Source: CAIZGX01 sp044374295
Lineage (GTDB): Bacteria; Bacteroidota; Bacteroidia; Flavobacteriales_D; Sanyastnellaceae
Length of the DNA: 64,000 nucleotides
NCBI GenBank assembly: GCA_044374295.1
Contig: JBILOU010000002.1
Span: 17,440-81,439 of the forward strand
Direction of reading: 5' to 3'
The position numbers were made by a program, and so were the translations under genes. Every line of letters begins with the position of its first letter. The stretch's first letter is position 1. Below, piece after piece: positions 1-8,656 of this stretch. The notes under the pieces were generated by a model. That model ran no database searches and was not told where the DNA came from. It was given only the letters and a program-made list of their open reading frames with translations.

Positions 1-1459
1 GCCAAGTAATGGTATTGAAATTAGAATTACCCAATCCAGGAATCAAAATTGTTCCGTTGTCTTGAGCACCACCCATTGCAGGATAACCACCACCGTGAGC
101 AATTCCATAAAATTGAGTTACGTTGTAACCTCTGTTCATTGTAATGAAAGAATTACCTCCGTCGATTGATTTAGCAACACCACCATCAGTTCCAATATAC
201 CAATCACCGTTTGGAGCTATTTCAAAAGTTTGAACGTCACTGTGCACATAGTACTGAGAACTACCAAAATCGAAGTTGGCAGCGATTTGCTCAGGTTGAG
301 TGTTTGCACCTGCCTTCCAAAGTGTAACACCACCAACCCAACATACTCCAGGATCACCCGGTTTAACAGCCAAGGCTAAATCATAGTAGGCCTGACCATT
401 GTCTCCGAAAACAGAGTAAACATTATCAATTCCAGTAGGCCATTTAACTGACCAAGAATCACCTTTATCAGCCGTGTAATAAACTCCACCCATAACTCCA
501 CCCTGAGCATACAAGACATACGCAACATTGGAATCATCGCGAGAAATTGAAATGCGTGTACGTTGTTTGTTGCTCATTCCTGAAGAAGTACCAACTTGTG
601 AAAAGCTAGCACCGCCATCTAATGAACGGTAAATACGTCCGTTAGAAACCCCAACATAACAAACAGTTCCGTCAGTAGACCATTCAACGTCATGTCCGCC
701 AGTATTCGGAATACCAGAAACACTCATATTCGGAGCAGTCATCCCAGGTTCCCAATATCCAACTCCATCAGCACCTGCAATCCAGATTCTTCCTGGGATG
801 TTCGCATCTGCGTTTACATCATTTATGTAAGACCAGTTATCGCCACTTGCAAATTCTGTTGGATCAGTACCCGGCACTAATTCCCAAGAAGCCCCTTGGT
901 CAGTAGAGCGGTACATACCGCAACCAATAGATCCACTGGAACCGCTTCCGTCGAAACCTGATTCAAACTGAGATCCAGTTCCGATGTATATTGCTCCATC
1001 CCCAGTGGCGTCAATTGAACTAATCGACATAACCTTTCCGAAAGCATCTAAAGACTCAACTCGAGACCAGTTATTACCTCCGTTGGTTGATTTGTAAAGT
1101 CCACCGGTCACAGAACCCGCGAAAATCACATCGTTCGTGTAGGCAAGAATAGCACGAGTACGGCCCCCGATATTGTCAGGACCCATTTCCCACCAACTCA
1201 TGTTTAACTCACGATTTCCCTGCATACGATCTACGTCGTTTACCGCCGCAGTCATTTCCACAACATCACTCACCTCGAAATTTCCTGTCGCAAGGTTACC
1301 ACGAAGCTTCCTTAAAATGTCCACTGACTCGTTGTACCCTTCAGCCTGAACGTTACGTGGTGCATAGGATGCACGCTCGTTGTTGGTTTCCACCAACATA
1401 AACGTCGCTGCTGCTGCAACGATAAATCCAGAGGATAAAAGTAGTTTTTTAACTTTCAT
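1..1459 (-). CDS. Secreted VPS10/sortilin-type beta-propeller protein, 3' end cut by window
   Basis: The frame is open from the ATG at 1459 to the window edge, so the C-terminus is missing. About 486 residues are visible. The N-terminus reads MKVKKLLLSSGFIVAAAATF, a signal peptide or membrane anchor. The rest is a run of BNR/sortilin-like blades: motifs of the type GGLYKSTNGGNNW, YRSTDQGASWE, YRSLDGGASF, YYTADKGDSW and AKSIDGGNSF recur about every 50-80 residues. Proteins of this type in Bacteroidota are usually T9SS cargo with a C-terminal sorting domain, but that end is outside the window. It is a relative of the larger propeller protein at 33689-37735. No enzymatic residues are recognisable. 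Confidence 0.85.
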   Translation of the reverse strand, partial: MKVKKLLLSSGFIVAAAATFMLVETNNERASYAPRNVQAEGYNESVDILRKLRGNLATGNFEVSDVVEMTAAVNDVDRMQGNRELNMSWWEMGPDNIGGRTRAILAYTNDVIFAGSVTGGLYKSTNGGNNWSRVESLDAFGKVMSISSIDATGDGAIYIGTGSQFESGFDGSGSSGSIGCGMYRSTDQGASWELVPGTDPTEFASGDNWSYINDVNADANIPGRIWIAGADGVGYWEPGMTAPNMSVSGIPNTGGHDVEWSTDGTVCYVGVSNGRIYRSLDGGASFSQVGTSSGMSNKQRTRISISRDDSNVAYVLYAQGGVMGGVYYTADKGDSWSVKWPTGIDNVYSVFGDNGQAYYDLALAVKPGDPGVCWVGGVTLWKAGANTQPEQIAANFDFGSSQYYVHSDVQTFEIAPNGDWYIGTDGGVAKSIDGGNSFITMNRGYNVTQFYGIAHGGGYPAMGGAQDNGTILIPGLGNSNFNTITW

Positions 1460-1573
1460 AAATACTAGGTTAAACTTATAATTGAATTCGGCGCAATATA
1501 ATTGAGAATTGTCTTATCAAAAAACGATTGACTGCTTTTTATTTGCTTTTTTTTCCTTTCAAACAAAAAAAAC

Positions 1574-2431
1574 TTAAAACAAGTGCTTTTCAGCGTGATA
1601 AGAGGAACGAACTAGCGGGCCGCTTTCTACGAAACGGAAACCCATCTTCAAGCCCAATTCCTCATACTCCTTGAACTGCTCTGGCGTAACAAAATCCTGA
1701 ACTGGCAAGTGCTTTCGTGTAGGTTGAAGATATTGTCCAAGTGTTAGAATATCTACTTGAACCGAACGTAAATCTTCCATTGTCTCAATAACTTCATCTC
1801 TCGTCTCACCAAGACCAAGCATTACCCCACTTTTGGTTCGCATGCCTCCCTTCTTCAGACGAAACAAGACTTCAAGTGAACGATCATATTTCGCTTGAAT
1901 GCGCACTTGCTTTGTTAACCTTCTTACTGTTTCTAAGTTGTGAGATACAATGTCTGGCGCAACATCTATAATTCGTTGAAGGTTTTCCCAATTTCCGGCA
2001 AAATCAGGAATCAAAGTTTCCATGGTCGTTCCGGGAGATTTAGCACGAACCAATTCCACGGTCTTTACCCATATCTCGGAACCTCCATCGGCAAGATCAT
2101 CCCGGTCAACAGATGTAATTACGGCGTGCTTCACCCCCATTAACTTAACTGAGTTTGCAACACGCGCTGGCTCAAACGGATCTGCTTCCAAGGGCTTTCC
2201 GGTTGCAACAGCACAAAAACCACAAGAGCGCGTACAGATATTCCCCAAAATCATAAATGTTGCGGTACCCTCACCCCAACATTCACCCATATTCGGACAG
2301 TTACCACTTTCGCAAATCGTGTGAAGCTTGTGCTCATCAACCAATGAGCGAACCTTTCTGTAATTTTCCCCCGTTGGTAGTTTTACCTTCAGCCATTTCG
2401 GCTTTGCAATTCTTTGTTGTTCTTGTTCCAT
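1574..2431 (-). CDS. lipA: Lipoyl synthase
   Basis: A 285-aa radical SAM enzyme that inserts two sulfurs into protein-bound octanoyl groups on E2 and GcvH subunits. Both iron-sulfur clusters can be read. The auxiliary cluster ligands are C40, C45 and C51 (CESGNCPNMGEC). The radical SAM motif CxxxCxxC is C66, C70, C73 (CTRSCGFC). The C-terminal GPLVRSSYHA contains the conserved serine ligand. Length matches the family. It starts 17 bp after the stop of the outer-membrane protein gene upstream and is probably co-transcribed with it. No lipB is seen nearby. Confidence 0.97.
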   Translation of the reverse strand: MEQEQQRIAKPKWLKVKLPTGENYRKVRSLVDEHKLHTICESGNCPNMGECWGEGTATFMILGNICTRSCGFCAVATGKPLEADPFEPARVANSVKLMGVKHAVITSVDRDDLADGGSEIWVKTVELVRAKSPGTTMETLIPDFAGNWENLQRIIDVAPDIVSHNLETVRRLTKQVRIQAKYDRSLEVLFRLKKGGMRTKSGVMLGLGETRDEVIETMEDLRSVQVDILTLGQYLQPTRKHLPVQDFVTPEQFKEYEELGLKMGFRFVESGPLVRSSYHAEKHLF

Positions 2432-2448
2432 CTTCTAATTTCCTTGCG

Positions 2449-3219
2449 CTACTTGTTGTATTTTCTACCGATGTAAAAATGGACATATCCGGATACGAAT
2501 AACCAATGGTTCTTCGCTCCGTCGGGCAATGTTGCCAAAATCTGATTTGACATGATCTCAATTCTTTTGGGATACACTTCACCAGACATTCCTATCTCGA
2601 AACCCTTAATTCCATCTCTATAATTACTGTACTCAAAAGACATACTCGTTTTGGCTGAAAACCCAGGGATAAAAGTCATTTCACCCAATCCGTTGAAATT
2701 GCTCGCCCTTCCGTAAATATTATCCACGAAATGTTTATTTGGATCAAATTTCTCGGTAGACAAACTGTATCCGTTCAAGTTCGGATCGATGATTAAAACT
2801 TCAAGATAAATTGGACGCAATATGGCTAAGGACGGCCCCATTCCCCAGGTGTAAGAAACCTGAACACCAGACTTTCGCAACTTTTCAGCAATAACTTTTT
2901 TGTAGCCATAATTCAACTTGAAGTTGTACATGGCATTTTGCTTACCAAAAACAAATGGGCGTGCGCTTGGATCTTGAAAATAAGACTTGATTTCTTTTTC
3001 GTGCTTCACAAAATTGAAATCATAAGAAACTTGCCTAACCTTGAACGCTCCTTTGTTTTTTCCTTTAATGTAAGAACCTCCCCAACCGTTCGTGCGGATG
3101 ACCAGCCCTCCGTATTTCTGATGCGAGTATATTCCAATTACACCTTCCTTAATTTCCTCTTGCGCCTGAGCAAGGGAGACAGAAAAAAAAAGTAATAAGA
3201 GTAACGACCATAGCTTCAT
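2449..3219 (-). CDS. Conserved outer-membrane beta-barrel protein of unknown function
   Basis: A 256-aa protein with a clear signal peptide (MKLWSLLLLLFFSVSLAQAQ, cleavage after AQA). The rest is rich in alternating aromatic and polar strands (GGLVIRTNGWGGSYI, NFKLNYGYKKVI, SMSFEYSNYRDGIKGFEIG, WLFVSGYVHFYIG) typical of a small 8-12-strand barrel. I do not recognise a named family. It is the first gene of a likely two-gene unit with lipA. A TAACTTTG -7 box ends 4 nt before the ATG, which fits this start and suggests a leaderless message. Confidence 0.75.
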   Translation of the reverse strand: MKLWSLLLLLFFSVSLAQAQEEIKEGVIGIYSHQKYGGLVIRTNGWGGSYIKGKNKGAFKVRQVSYDFNFVKHEKEIKSYFQDPSARPFVFGKQNAMYNFKLNYGYKKVIAEKLRKSGVQVSYTWGMGPSLAILRPIYLEVLIIDPNLNGYSLSTEKFDPNKHFVDNIYGRASNFNGLGEMTFIPGFSAKTSMSFEYSNYRDGIKGFEIGMSGEVYPKRIEIMSNQILATLPDGAKNHWLFVSGYVHFYIGRKYNK

Positions 3220-3223
3220 ACGA

Positions 3224-3231
3224 CAAAGTTA
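3224..3231 (-). promoter_or_regulatory. -7 box (TAACTTTG) of the barrel-protein/lipA unit
   Basis: Reads TAACTTTG on the minus strand, an exact TAnnTTTG match, with only TCGT between it and the ATG at 3219. A convincing -33 TTG is not visible. Confidence 0.5.
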
Positions 3232-3287
3232 GTGCAGGAGCGTTGAACATATCTTCCCAATAAAAACTAAATTCATATGTTCTATGT

Positions 3288-3295
3288 TAGTTTTG
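3288..3295 (+). promoter_or_regulatory. -7 box (TAGTTTTG) upstream of osmC
   Basis: TAGTTTTG matches TAnnTTTG and lies 14 nt before the ATG at 3310. It lies downstream of the alternative TTG/ATG codons near 3277, so it argues for 3310 as the real start. Confidence 0.45.
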
Positions 3296-3309
3296 AAAAA
3301 AAATCACTC

Positions 3310-3717
3310 ATGACAAAAATGTCCGTTCAATACACCAGCAACCTTCGTTGCGAGGTAGTTCATACTCAAAGCAACACCAAGATTGAAACTGACGCGCCGC
3401 TCGACAACAAAGGCAAAGGCGAGCGATTCTCTCCAACCGATCTTTTGTGTACATCGCTTGCCACATGTATCTTAACAACGATGGCTATTGCTGCTCAAGA
3501 GCGCAGTTGGAGATTTGAAGGGGTGACAGCAGAAATCGAAAAAATAATGAGCACTGCGCCCAGGCGTGTGGGTGAAATAAAAATTCACTTCACATTCCCC
3601 AATTTAGGATATGATAATCTAATGAAAGAAAAAATTCAACGATACGCACACGCATGTCCGGTTAGCAGAAGCTTGCACCCAGACGTTGTTCAAACAGTGA
3701 CGTTTGAGTTTAACTAA
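3310..3717 (+). CDS. OsmC/Ohr-family protein
   Basis: A 135-aa cytoplasmic protein of the OsmC family, which reduces organic or fatty-acid hydroperoxides with a pair of cysteines. The two expected cysteines are present: C47 in SPTDLLCTSLATC and C116 in YAHACPVSRSLHPD. The family hallmark GKGERFSPTDLL is also visible. I chose the ATG at 3310 (MTKMSVQYTS), which matches the usual N-terminus and lies just after a TAGTTTTG -7 box; an upstream in-frame ATG at 3277 would add 11 untypical residues. The stop abuts the stop of the convergent small lipoprotein gene. Confidence 0.9.
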   Translation: MTKMSVQYTSNLRCEVVHTQSNTKIETDAPLDNKGKGERFSPTDLLCTSLATCILTTMAIAAQERSWRFEGVTAEIEKIMSTAPRRVGEIKIHFTFPNLGYDNLMKEKIQRYAHACPVSRSLHPDVVQTVTFEFN

Positions 3718-3840
3718 TTACTTCTGCGGAGAAACTTGGTCGTAAGCAGAGCATTTCTCATGCTTCCTTTTACAAGATTGCACACTGAAAATTCCTAATC
3801 CAAGTAAAACGAAAAATAAAACACGTGCAGATTTCTTCAT
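3718..3840 (-). CDS. Small lipoprotein, 40 aa
   Basis: A short gene reading MKKSARVLFFVLLGLGIFSV followed by QSCKRKHEKCSAYDQVSPQK. It has a positively charged start, a hydrophobic core and a lipobox-like SVQSC, then only about 18 residues, basic and containing a second Cys in a CSAYDQ motif. Tiny lipoproteins with this layout are common in Flavobacteriales, but I know no function for them. The stop is immediately adjacent to the osmC stop, tail to tail. Confidence 0.6.
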   Translation of the reverse strand: MKKSARVLFFVLLGLGIFSVQSCKRKHEKCSAYDQVSPQK

Positions 3841-3894
3841 GGTATTCAATTGAGTTTCAAAAATAATTCAAACTACAGATAATAAATCGCGAAA

Positions 3895-5292
3895 TTGAAA
3901 GGCAGTTATCAACATATCAATGTAAGATTACTCTTGCTGCTCATTTCATTTGGCTGCTCCTTTGCGAACGCCCAACCCTCAGAGGAAATACATACATTCC
4001 AAGGGTTAAACACTTCTTTCCCAAAAAACAAAAAACCTAACGAGTTATTGCTTTGGCTGAATAACAAAGGGTATCCTTATGCCCAAATTGAGTTAGATAC
4101 GCTTCTGACTGAGCAAACGCATTCAGAATATTTTTGGAATGTTACTTTAGGGAATCAAATTTTACTCGACACGATTATTACATCGAACTCATTATTCAAT
4201 AAGAAAACACTTCAGCGGTGCATAAACTATCAACTCGGGCAACCTTATAGCACTGAGAAAATTCAAAAAATCGCAGGTGCTCTAAATCAAATTACATTTC
4301 TAAAACCTAACACGCAAGTGTCTGTTCGCATGCACAGCGAAACATTCAGCCTAGCCATCAAAGCTGACCGCATGAAGAATAACGTTATTTCTGCACTTGT
4401 GGCTTTGCAGCCCAAACCCAATTCAACCCAATCTATTCTTACTGGAAATATTGACCTCGAACTTTCGAACGCGCTTAAGCAGGCTGAAACAATCGAGTTC
4501 CACTGGAAAAGACCGCAACCAAAAAGTCAAAGTCTTGCCTTCAAACTGGGCAGTCCCTTTACAGCCGGACTGCCTGTAGGGTTTCAATTTGAATTTGCTT
4601 CTTTCCTCAGAGACTCGACTTTCTCATCAACAGACCTTTCACTACGCATTCTTACCAAGATGAATGACTTGAATGGATTCTCGGCCAGCGTGAATAGATC
4701 CACAAACACCTATTTCCAAACGTCTTCTAGTTTTGGAAATACGCAAAACAAATCATACTCGCTGCGTTATGCAAAGTGTAGTTATCTTCCAAATGACATT
4801 AATTTCTTTGTTGAAGGATTGGCAGGTAACCGTTCCATTCAATATGATGCGAGCACTTCATTAAAGAAAATATATGCGCTGAAAGGAAAGGTATGGTCGA
4901 AATTCAAATTGAACGAACTCCTCTTTGCGAATTTCAACATGGAAGTAAACGCTACTTTTAGCGACTCGCTTTTCAATAACGAAATAACTCGTTTAGGTGG
5001 AACGAAAAATCTTCGAGCATTTATTGAAGAGAGCATCTATGCCTCGCAATACGGCATGTTGAATTGCGATTTCGGAGTTGCCCTAGGTTCAGAAATTCAG
5101 GCTTTCGTTTTTGGGGATTTAGCGCGTGTCCAAGCCCCTTCAATAAAAACGTATTACGATACTGGTTTAGGATTTCGATTCCAGCAGGAAAATGGATCTG
5201 TTTCCATTACCTATGGCATTGGAAACATTGAAAACAATGGACTTCAATTAAATAATGGACGGGTGGGAATTACTTTCTCTTCGCGATTCTAA
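3895..5292 (+). CDS. Omp85/BamA-like outer-membrane protein with one POTRA-like domain
   Basis: A 465-aa protein with a TTG start (no ATG or GTG is available before the signal peptide RLLLLLISFGCSFANAQ). Residues about 70-150 look like a POTRA domain: YPYAQIELDTLL, then LGNQILLDTIITSNSLFNKKTLQRCINYQLGQ written as strand-helix-strand, ending ITFLKPNTQVSV. The remainder is strand-rich and ends in phenylalanine (NNGRVGITFSSRF), the usual barrel terminator. It is shorter than BamA (about 800 aa) and resembles the short surface-antigen-like members of the family. Substrate unknown. It is divergent from the 40-aa lipoprotein. Confidence 0.7.
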   Translation: MKGSYQHINVRLLLLLISFGCSFANAQPSEEIHTFQGLNTSFPKNKKPNELLLWLNNKGYPYAQIELDTLLTEQTHSEYFWNVTLGNQILLDTIITSNSLFNKKTLQRCINYQLGQPYSTEKIQKIAGALNQITFLKPNTQVSVRMHSETFSLAIKADRMKNNVISALVALQPKPNSTQSILTGNIDLELSNALKQAETIEFHWKRPQPKSQSLAFKLGSPFTAGLPVGFQFEFASFLRDSTFSSTDLSLRILTKMNDLNGFSASVNRSTNTYFQTSSSFGNTQNKSYSLRYAKCSYLPNDINFFVEGLAGNRSIQYDASTSLKKIYALKGKVWSKFKLNELLFANFNMEVNATFSDSLFNNEITRLGGTKNLRAFIEESIYASQYGMLNCDFGVALGSEIQAFVFGDLARVQAPSIKTYYDTGLGFRFQQENGSVSITYGIGNIENNGLQLNNGRVGITFSSRF

Positions 5293-5333
5293 AAATACTT
5301 TTCCACAATTCTCAAAAGCCTTCACTCGCAAGG

Positions 5334-5341
5334 TAATTTTG
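5334..5341 (+). promoter_or_regulatory. -7 box (TAATTTTG) of rmuC
   Basis: TAATTTTG matches TAnnTTTG and is separated from the ATG at 5346 by only AAAC, predicting a leaderless or nearly leaderless transcript. No clear -33 TTG. Confidence 0.45.
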
Positions 5342-5345
5342 AAAC

Positions 5346-6647
5346 ATGGATATTCTTTCTCTCATTATTGGAGCTGTTTCAGGCGGAGCCCTTGTCGCTG
5401 TCATTTACCAGTTGAACCGCAAATCTTCGTCCGGACAAAACGACGTATCGTTTTTCAAAGCGGAACTTGAAAATGCAAAGGCTGAGTTAAACACAATGAG
5501 AGTGCGTGTTGAATCACTGATACACGAAAAAGCCACCAGTGCAGCATCTCTCGAAGCAGCCTACAAGGCTCTCGACTCTGAAAAACTTTTGATGGAAGAC
5601 TTGAAGGCTAACTTAAAAGTTGAATTCAAAAGTTTGAGTAACGATATTTTCGAAGAGCGTGTGAAAAAATTGAATGAAGCCAACGAATCGCACCTTTCCG
5701 TAACCCTAAATCCGCTCAGAACAACCATCAATGAATTCAAGTCGAAACTTGAAAAGACCGAACTTGAAAACGTTGATCGCTCGGCTCGATTAGAAAATGA
5801 AATTAAGAATTTACGCGAAGCAAGTTCCAACATTGGAACAAATGCTGAGAATCTCACCCGCGCTTTAAAGGGCGACAACAAGGCTCAAGGAAATTGGGGT
5901 GAAATGATTCTGGAATCGGTTCTTGAAAAAAGTGGACTTGAAAAAGGAAAAGAATTCATCGTTCAGCATTCTGACACGAACGATGGGGACGAAACCATTC
6001 GTCCAGATGTGATCGTTAACCTTCCAGAAAACAAACACATTATCATTGATTCAAAAGTTTCTTTGACTGCCTATAACAATTTTGTCAACGCGCAAGACGA
6101 CAAAGAAAAAAACACAGCTATGCGCGCGCATCTCGACAGCGTCCGTTCGCACATAAAATTGCTAAGCGACAAAAAATATGAATCCGCCGACACGCTGACC
6201 ACTCCTGAATTCGTCTTGTTGTTTATGCCCATTGAGCCTGCCTTAATTGCGGCATTCAATGAAGACAATAATCTGTTTTCTTATGCTTGGGAACGCAATA
6301 TCATTTTGGTATCACCTACTACATTGCTTGCAACCTTAAGAACGGTAGCAAGTATTTGGGCGCAAGAAAAACGATCGAAAAATGCAGAGAGTATTGCCAA
6401 AGAAGCGGGGACTTTTATTGACAAGTTAGAGGGGTTCGTTACATCCTTAGAAAAACTCGAAGCCAATCTAACCACCGCTCAAAAAACACTCGGCACCGCA
6501 ATGGGTCAGCTCAAAACAGGCAACGGGAATCTTCTTGGAAAAGCTAAAAAAATGAAAATTATGGGAGCGAAAGCTGGAAGTAATTTCGAAAAACGCTTAC
6601 CTTCGATTGAAAATGACGAAGAAGAATCAACTGATGAGCAAAACTAA
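5346..6647 (+). CDS. rmuC: DNA recombination protein RmuC
   Basis: A 433-aa protein. Residues 1-21 form a membrane anchor (ILSLIIGAVSGGALVAVIY). A long coiled coil covers about residues 30-170 and is followed by the PD-(D/E)XK nuclease-like core: GNWGEMILESVLEKSGL, then RPDVIVNLPENKHIIIDSKV, with the D...DSK catalytic-type residues. A C-terminal helical bundle ends in an acidic tail (ENDEEESTDEQN). RmuC limits inversions at short inverted repeats in E. coli. The stop overlaps the start of the GWxTD lipoprotein gene by 14 bp. Confidence 0.93.
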   Translation: MDILSLIIGAVSGGALVAVIYQLNRKSSSGQNDVSFFKAELENAKAELNTMRVRVESLIHEKATSAASLEAAYKALDSEKLLMEDLKANLKVEFKSLSNDIFEERVKKLNEANESHLSVTLNPLRTTINEFKSKLEKTELENVDRSARLENEIKNLREASSNIGTNAENLTRALKGDNKAQGNWGEMILESVLEKSGLEKGKEFIVQHSDTNDGDETIRPDVIVNLPENKHIIIDSKVSLTAYNNFVNAQDDKEKNTAMRAHLDSVRSHIKLLSDKKYESADTLTTPEFVLLFMPIEPALIAAFNEDNNLFSYAWERNIILVSPTTLLATLRTVASIWAQEKRSKNAESIAKEAGTFIDKLEGFVTSLEKLEANLTTAQKTLGTAMGQLKTGNGNLLGKAKKMKIMGAKAGSNFEKRLPSIENDEEESTDEQN

Positions 6648-7878
6648 TTTTTTTCGATTCGTTTTATTGCTCATTGTTCCATTTTATTTCTCTTGCTCAG
6701 CCCCGAAAAAACTTCGTGAAAATCAATTTGGTTCGAACGAGTTCTATTTCCATCCATTGGTTAACCTCATCCACAGCAGCACTGACACTTCAACAGTGTT
6801 GTTGGAATTCGATGCAGATCAACTACTCTATTCTCGAAAATCTACACACGAGAATTTCACAGCGCAGCTCGAGGTTGAAATTACAATCAAAAAGCAACAA
6901 GCTTCAGCAGATACCCTTCGCTATAAATTCACTCCTCCTCAGATGCAAGAATCAGGTGTTTGGCGTGAAGAAATTCCACTTCCAATTTCATATGGAAATT
7001 CAGAAGTACTTGTAAAACTCAAAGACATCAATCGAAGGGCCCAACACGAAAAAAAGTTCATCTTTTTAAAGAATGAACTCCCTAGCACTTATGATATCCG
7101 AGTTACTGCAAACAAAGTAGAAACACCAATTTATGATCAATACCTGGTGACTGGAGACACCATTCATCTTGACTTTCCGCGATTTAAGAATTCGGAATAT
7201 CCGCCGGTAGAAATATTCGCCCTGACTGAAATACCAAATCTTCCTCCCCCTGCCTTTTCAAACAACTCTCCCGTTATACCTGACTCCACATCCTTCAGTC
7301 TAACGAATTTAAATTTTGATGGCGTTCGTTATCATTTCATTGCTGAAAACAAATCATATCTCTTCCGCACTAAAAACTCCTCGCAGTTATACTTGTATTC
7401 ACATGGTGAATTTCCGAACACAACAGCACTCAAAGACCTAATCGCTCCTTTAAGATACATTACCTCAAAATCTGAATTTGAATACATCTACAATGTTCGT
7501 GACCCTTATGCTGGATTTTGTAATTTCTGGAAAGACTGCGGCGGGTCGGAAGAAAAAGCCAAAGAATTGATTTCAATTTTCTTCAGAAGAGTGAACACAT
7601 GTAACACCTATTTTTCTACTACCGTTCCTGGCTGGAGAACCGATCGCGGAATGATTTACATTATTTATGGAAAACCTACGCGCGTTGAAAACGTTGGTTA
7701 CAGTGAGCGTTGGATCTACGGAGATGAGACAATTCCAGGCTCATTTTCATTTTTATTTCGATATAAAAAAGACAATTTGTCTGACAATGTTTTCATCCTG
7801 CAGCGCGACGGAATGTATCGCAATAGTTGGGAACAGGCAGTAAACACTTGGAGACAAGGACGCGTATTCCGCGAATAA
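6634..7878 (+). CDS. GWxTD-domain lipoprotein
   Basis: A 414-aa protein. I start it at the ATG at 6634, which gives a lipoprotein signal peptide (FRFVLLLIVPFYFSCSAPKK, lipid on the Cys); upstream TTG starts are less likely. The C-terminal part has the family signature VPGWRTDRGMIYIIYGKP and a preceding FCNFWKDCGGS motif. The middle is beta-rich. GWxTD proteins are widespread in Bacteroidota and related phyla; the function is not established. It overlaps rmuC by 14 bp and so is probably co-translated. Confidence 0.85.
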   Translation: MSKTNFFRFVLLLIVPFYFSCSAPKKLRENQFGSNEFYFHPLVNLIHSSTDTSTVLLEFDADQLLYSRKSTHENFTAQLEVEITIKKQQASADTLRYKFTPPQMQESGVWREEIPLPISYGNSEVLVKLKDINRRAQHEKKFIFLKNELPSTYDIRVTANKVETPIYDQYLVTGDTIHLDFPRFKNSEYPPVEIFALTEIPNLPPPAFSNNSPVIPDSTSFSLTNLNFDGVRYHFIAENKSYLFRTKNSSQLYLYSHGEFPNTTALKDLIAPLRYITSKSEFEYIYNVRDPYAGFCNFWKDCGGSEEKAKELISIFFRRVNTCNTYFSTTVPGWRTDRGMIYIIYGKPTRVENVGYSERWIYGDETIPGSFSFLFRYKKDNLSDNVFILQRDGMYRNSWEQAVNTWRQGRVFRE

Positions 7879-7882
7879 GACT

Positions 7883-7890
7883 TACTTTTG
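7883..7890 (+). promoter_or_regulatory. -7 box (TACTTTTG) of rlmB
   Basis: TACTTTTG matches TAnnTTTG and ends 4 nt before the GTG start at 7895. This supports the GTG and a leaderless message. Confidence 0.45.
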
Positions 7891-7894
7891 CAAA

Positions 7895-8656
7895 GTGAGA
7901 ACTAATACACCATCTTCAAAATCGTACACGAATTTAATCATTGGCATTCATCCATTGGAAGAAGCTCTTGATGCTGGGAAAAACATTGATAAGGTTCTTT
8001 TCAACAAAGAATTACGCAGTGATAAATTACGTCAGTTGAAAGACCGATTGAAAAAGGAGCGAATTCCTTTCGTCTTAGTTCCCGAAATTAAACTGAATAA
8101 AATAACGCGCTCCAATCATCAAGGTGTGCTTGCTTTTATCGCTCCTATTGCCTTTGCCGATTTCGAGAATGTCGTTATGAGCGAAGTTGAAAGCGGCGAG
8201 CCACCTTTGTTTTTGTTACTCGACCGTGTGACCGACGTTCGAAACTTCGGAGCTATTTGTCGTTCCGCAGAGTGTTTTGGGGTGAAGGGAATAATTGTTC
8301 CTGAAGTAGGTGCCGCTCAAATCAATGAAGATGCCCTGAAAGCCTCGGCTGGTGCGCTCATGCATTTGAACATTTGTAAAGTGAAGAATCTGCTCGACGC
8401 TCTTGATTACCTACATGCTTCTGGGATTGGCTCCGTGGTCCTCTCTGAAAAAGCTGCTGTAAGCCTTCAGGAATTTCAAAAATCGCGCGATCAGAATTTA
8501 GGCCTTTGCATAATTATGGGTTCTGAGGAAGATGGTATCAACCCGCAATTAATGAAACGTGCCCATCAGTTGGTAACTATTCCTATGAAAGGAAAAACAA
8601 ATTCGTTGAATGTTTCCGTTGCAACAGGCATAGCCCTTGCCTCGCTTTCAAATTAG
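7895..8656 (+). CDS. rlmB: 23S rRNA 2'-O-methyltransferase, RlmB/SpoU family
   Basis: A 253-aa SPOUT methyltransferase. An N-terminal substrate-binding domain (IIGIHPLEEALDAGKNIDKV) precedes the knot domain. The three SpoU motifs are visible: LLDRVTDVRNFGAICRSAE, IIMGSEEDGINPQL and IPMKGKTNSLNVSVATGIAL. The family methylates a ribose in 23S rRNA (G2251 for RlmB) or other RNAs, so the exact target is inferred. It starts with GTG. Its 3' end overlaps the convergent porin gene by 4 bp. Confidence 0.9.
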   Translation: MRTNTPSSKSYTNLIIGIHPLEEALDAGKNIDKVLFNKELRSDKLRQLKDRLKKERIPFVLVPEIKLNKITRSNHQGVLAFIAPIAFADFENVVMSEVESGEPPLFLLLDRVTDVRNFGAICRSAECFGVKGIIVPEVGAAQINEDALKASAGALMHLNICKVKNLLDALDYLHASGIGSVVLSEKAAVSLQEFQKSRDQNLGLCIIMGSEEDGINPQLMKRAHQLVTIPMKGKTNSLNVSVATGIALASLSN

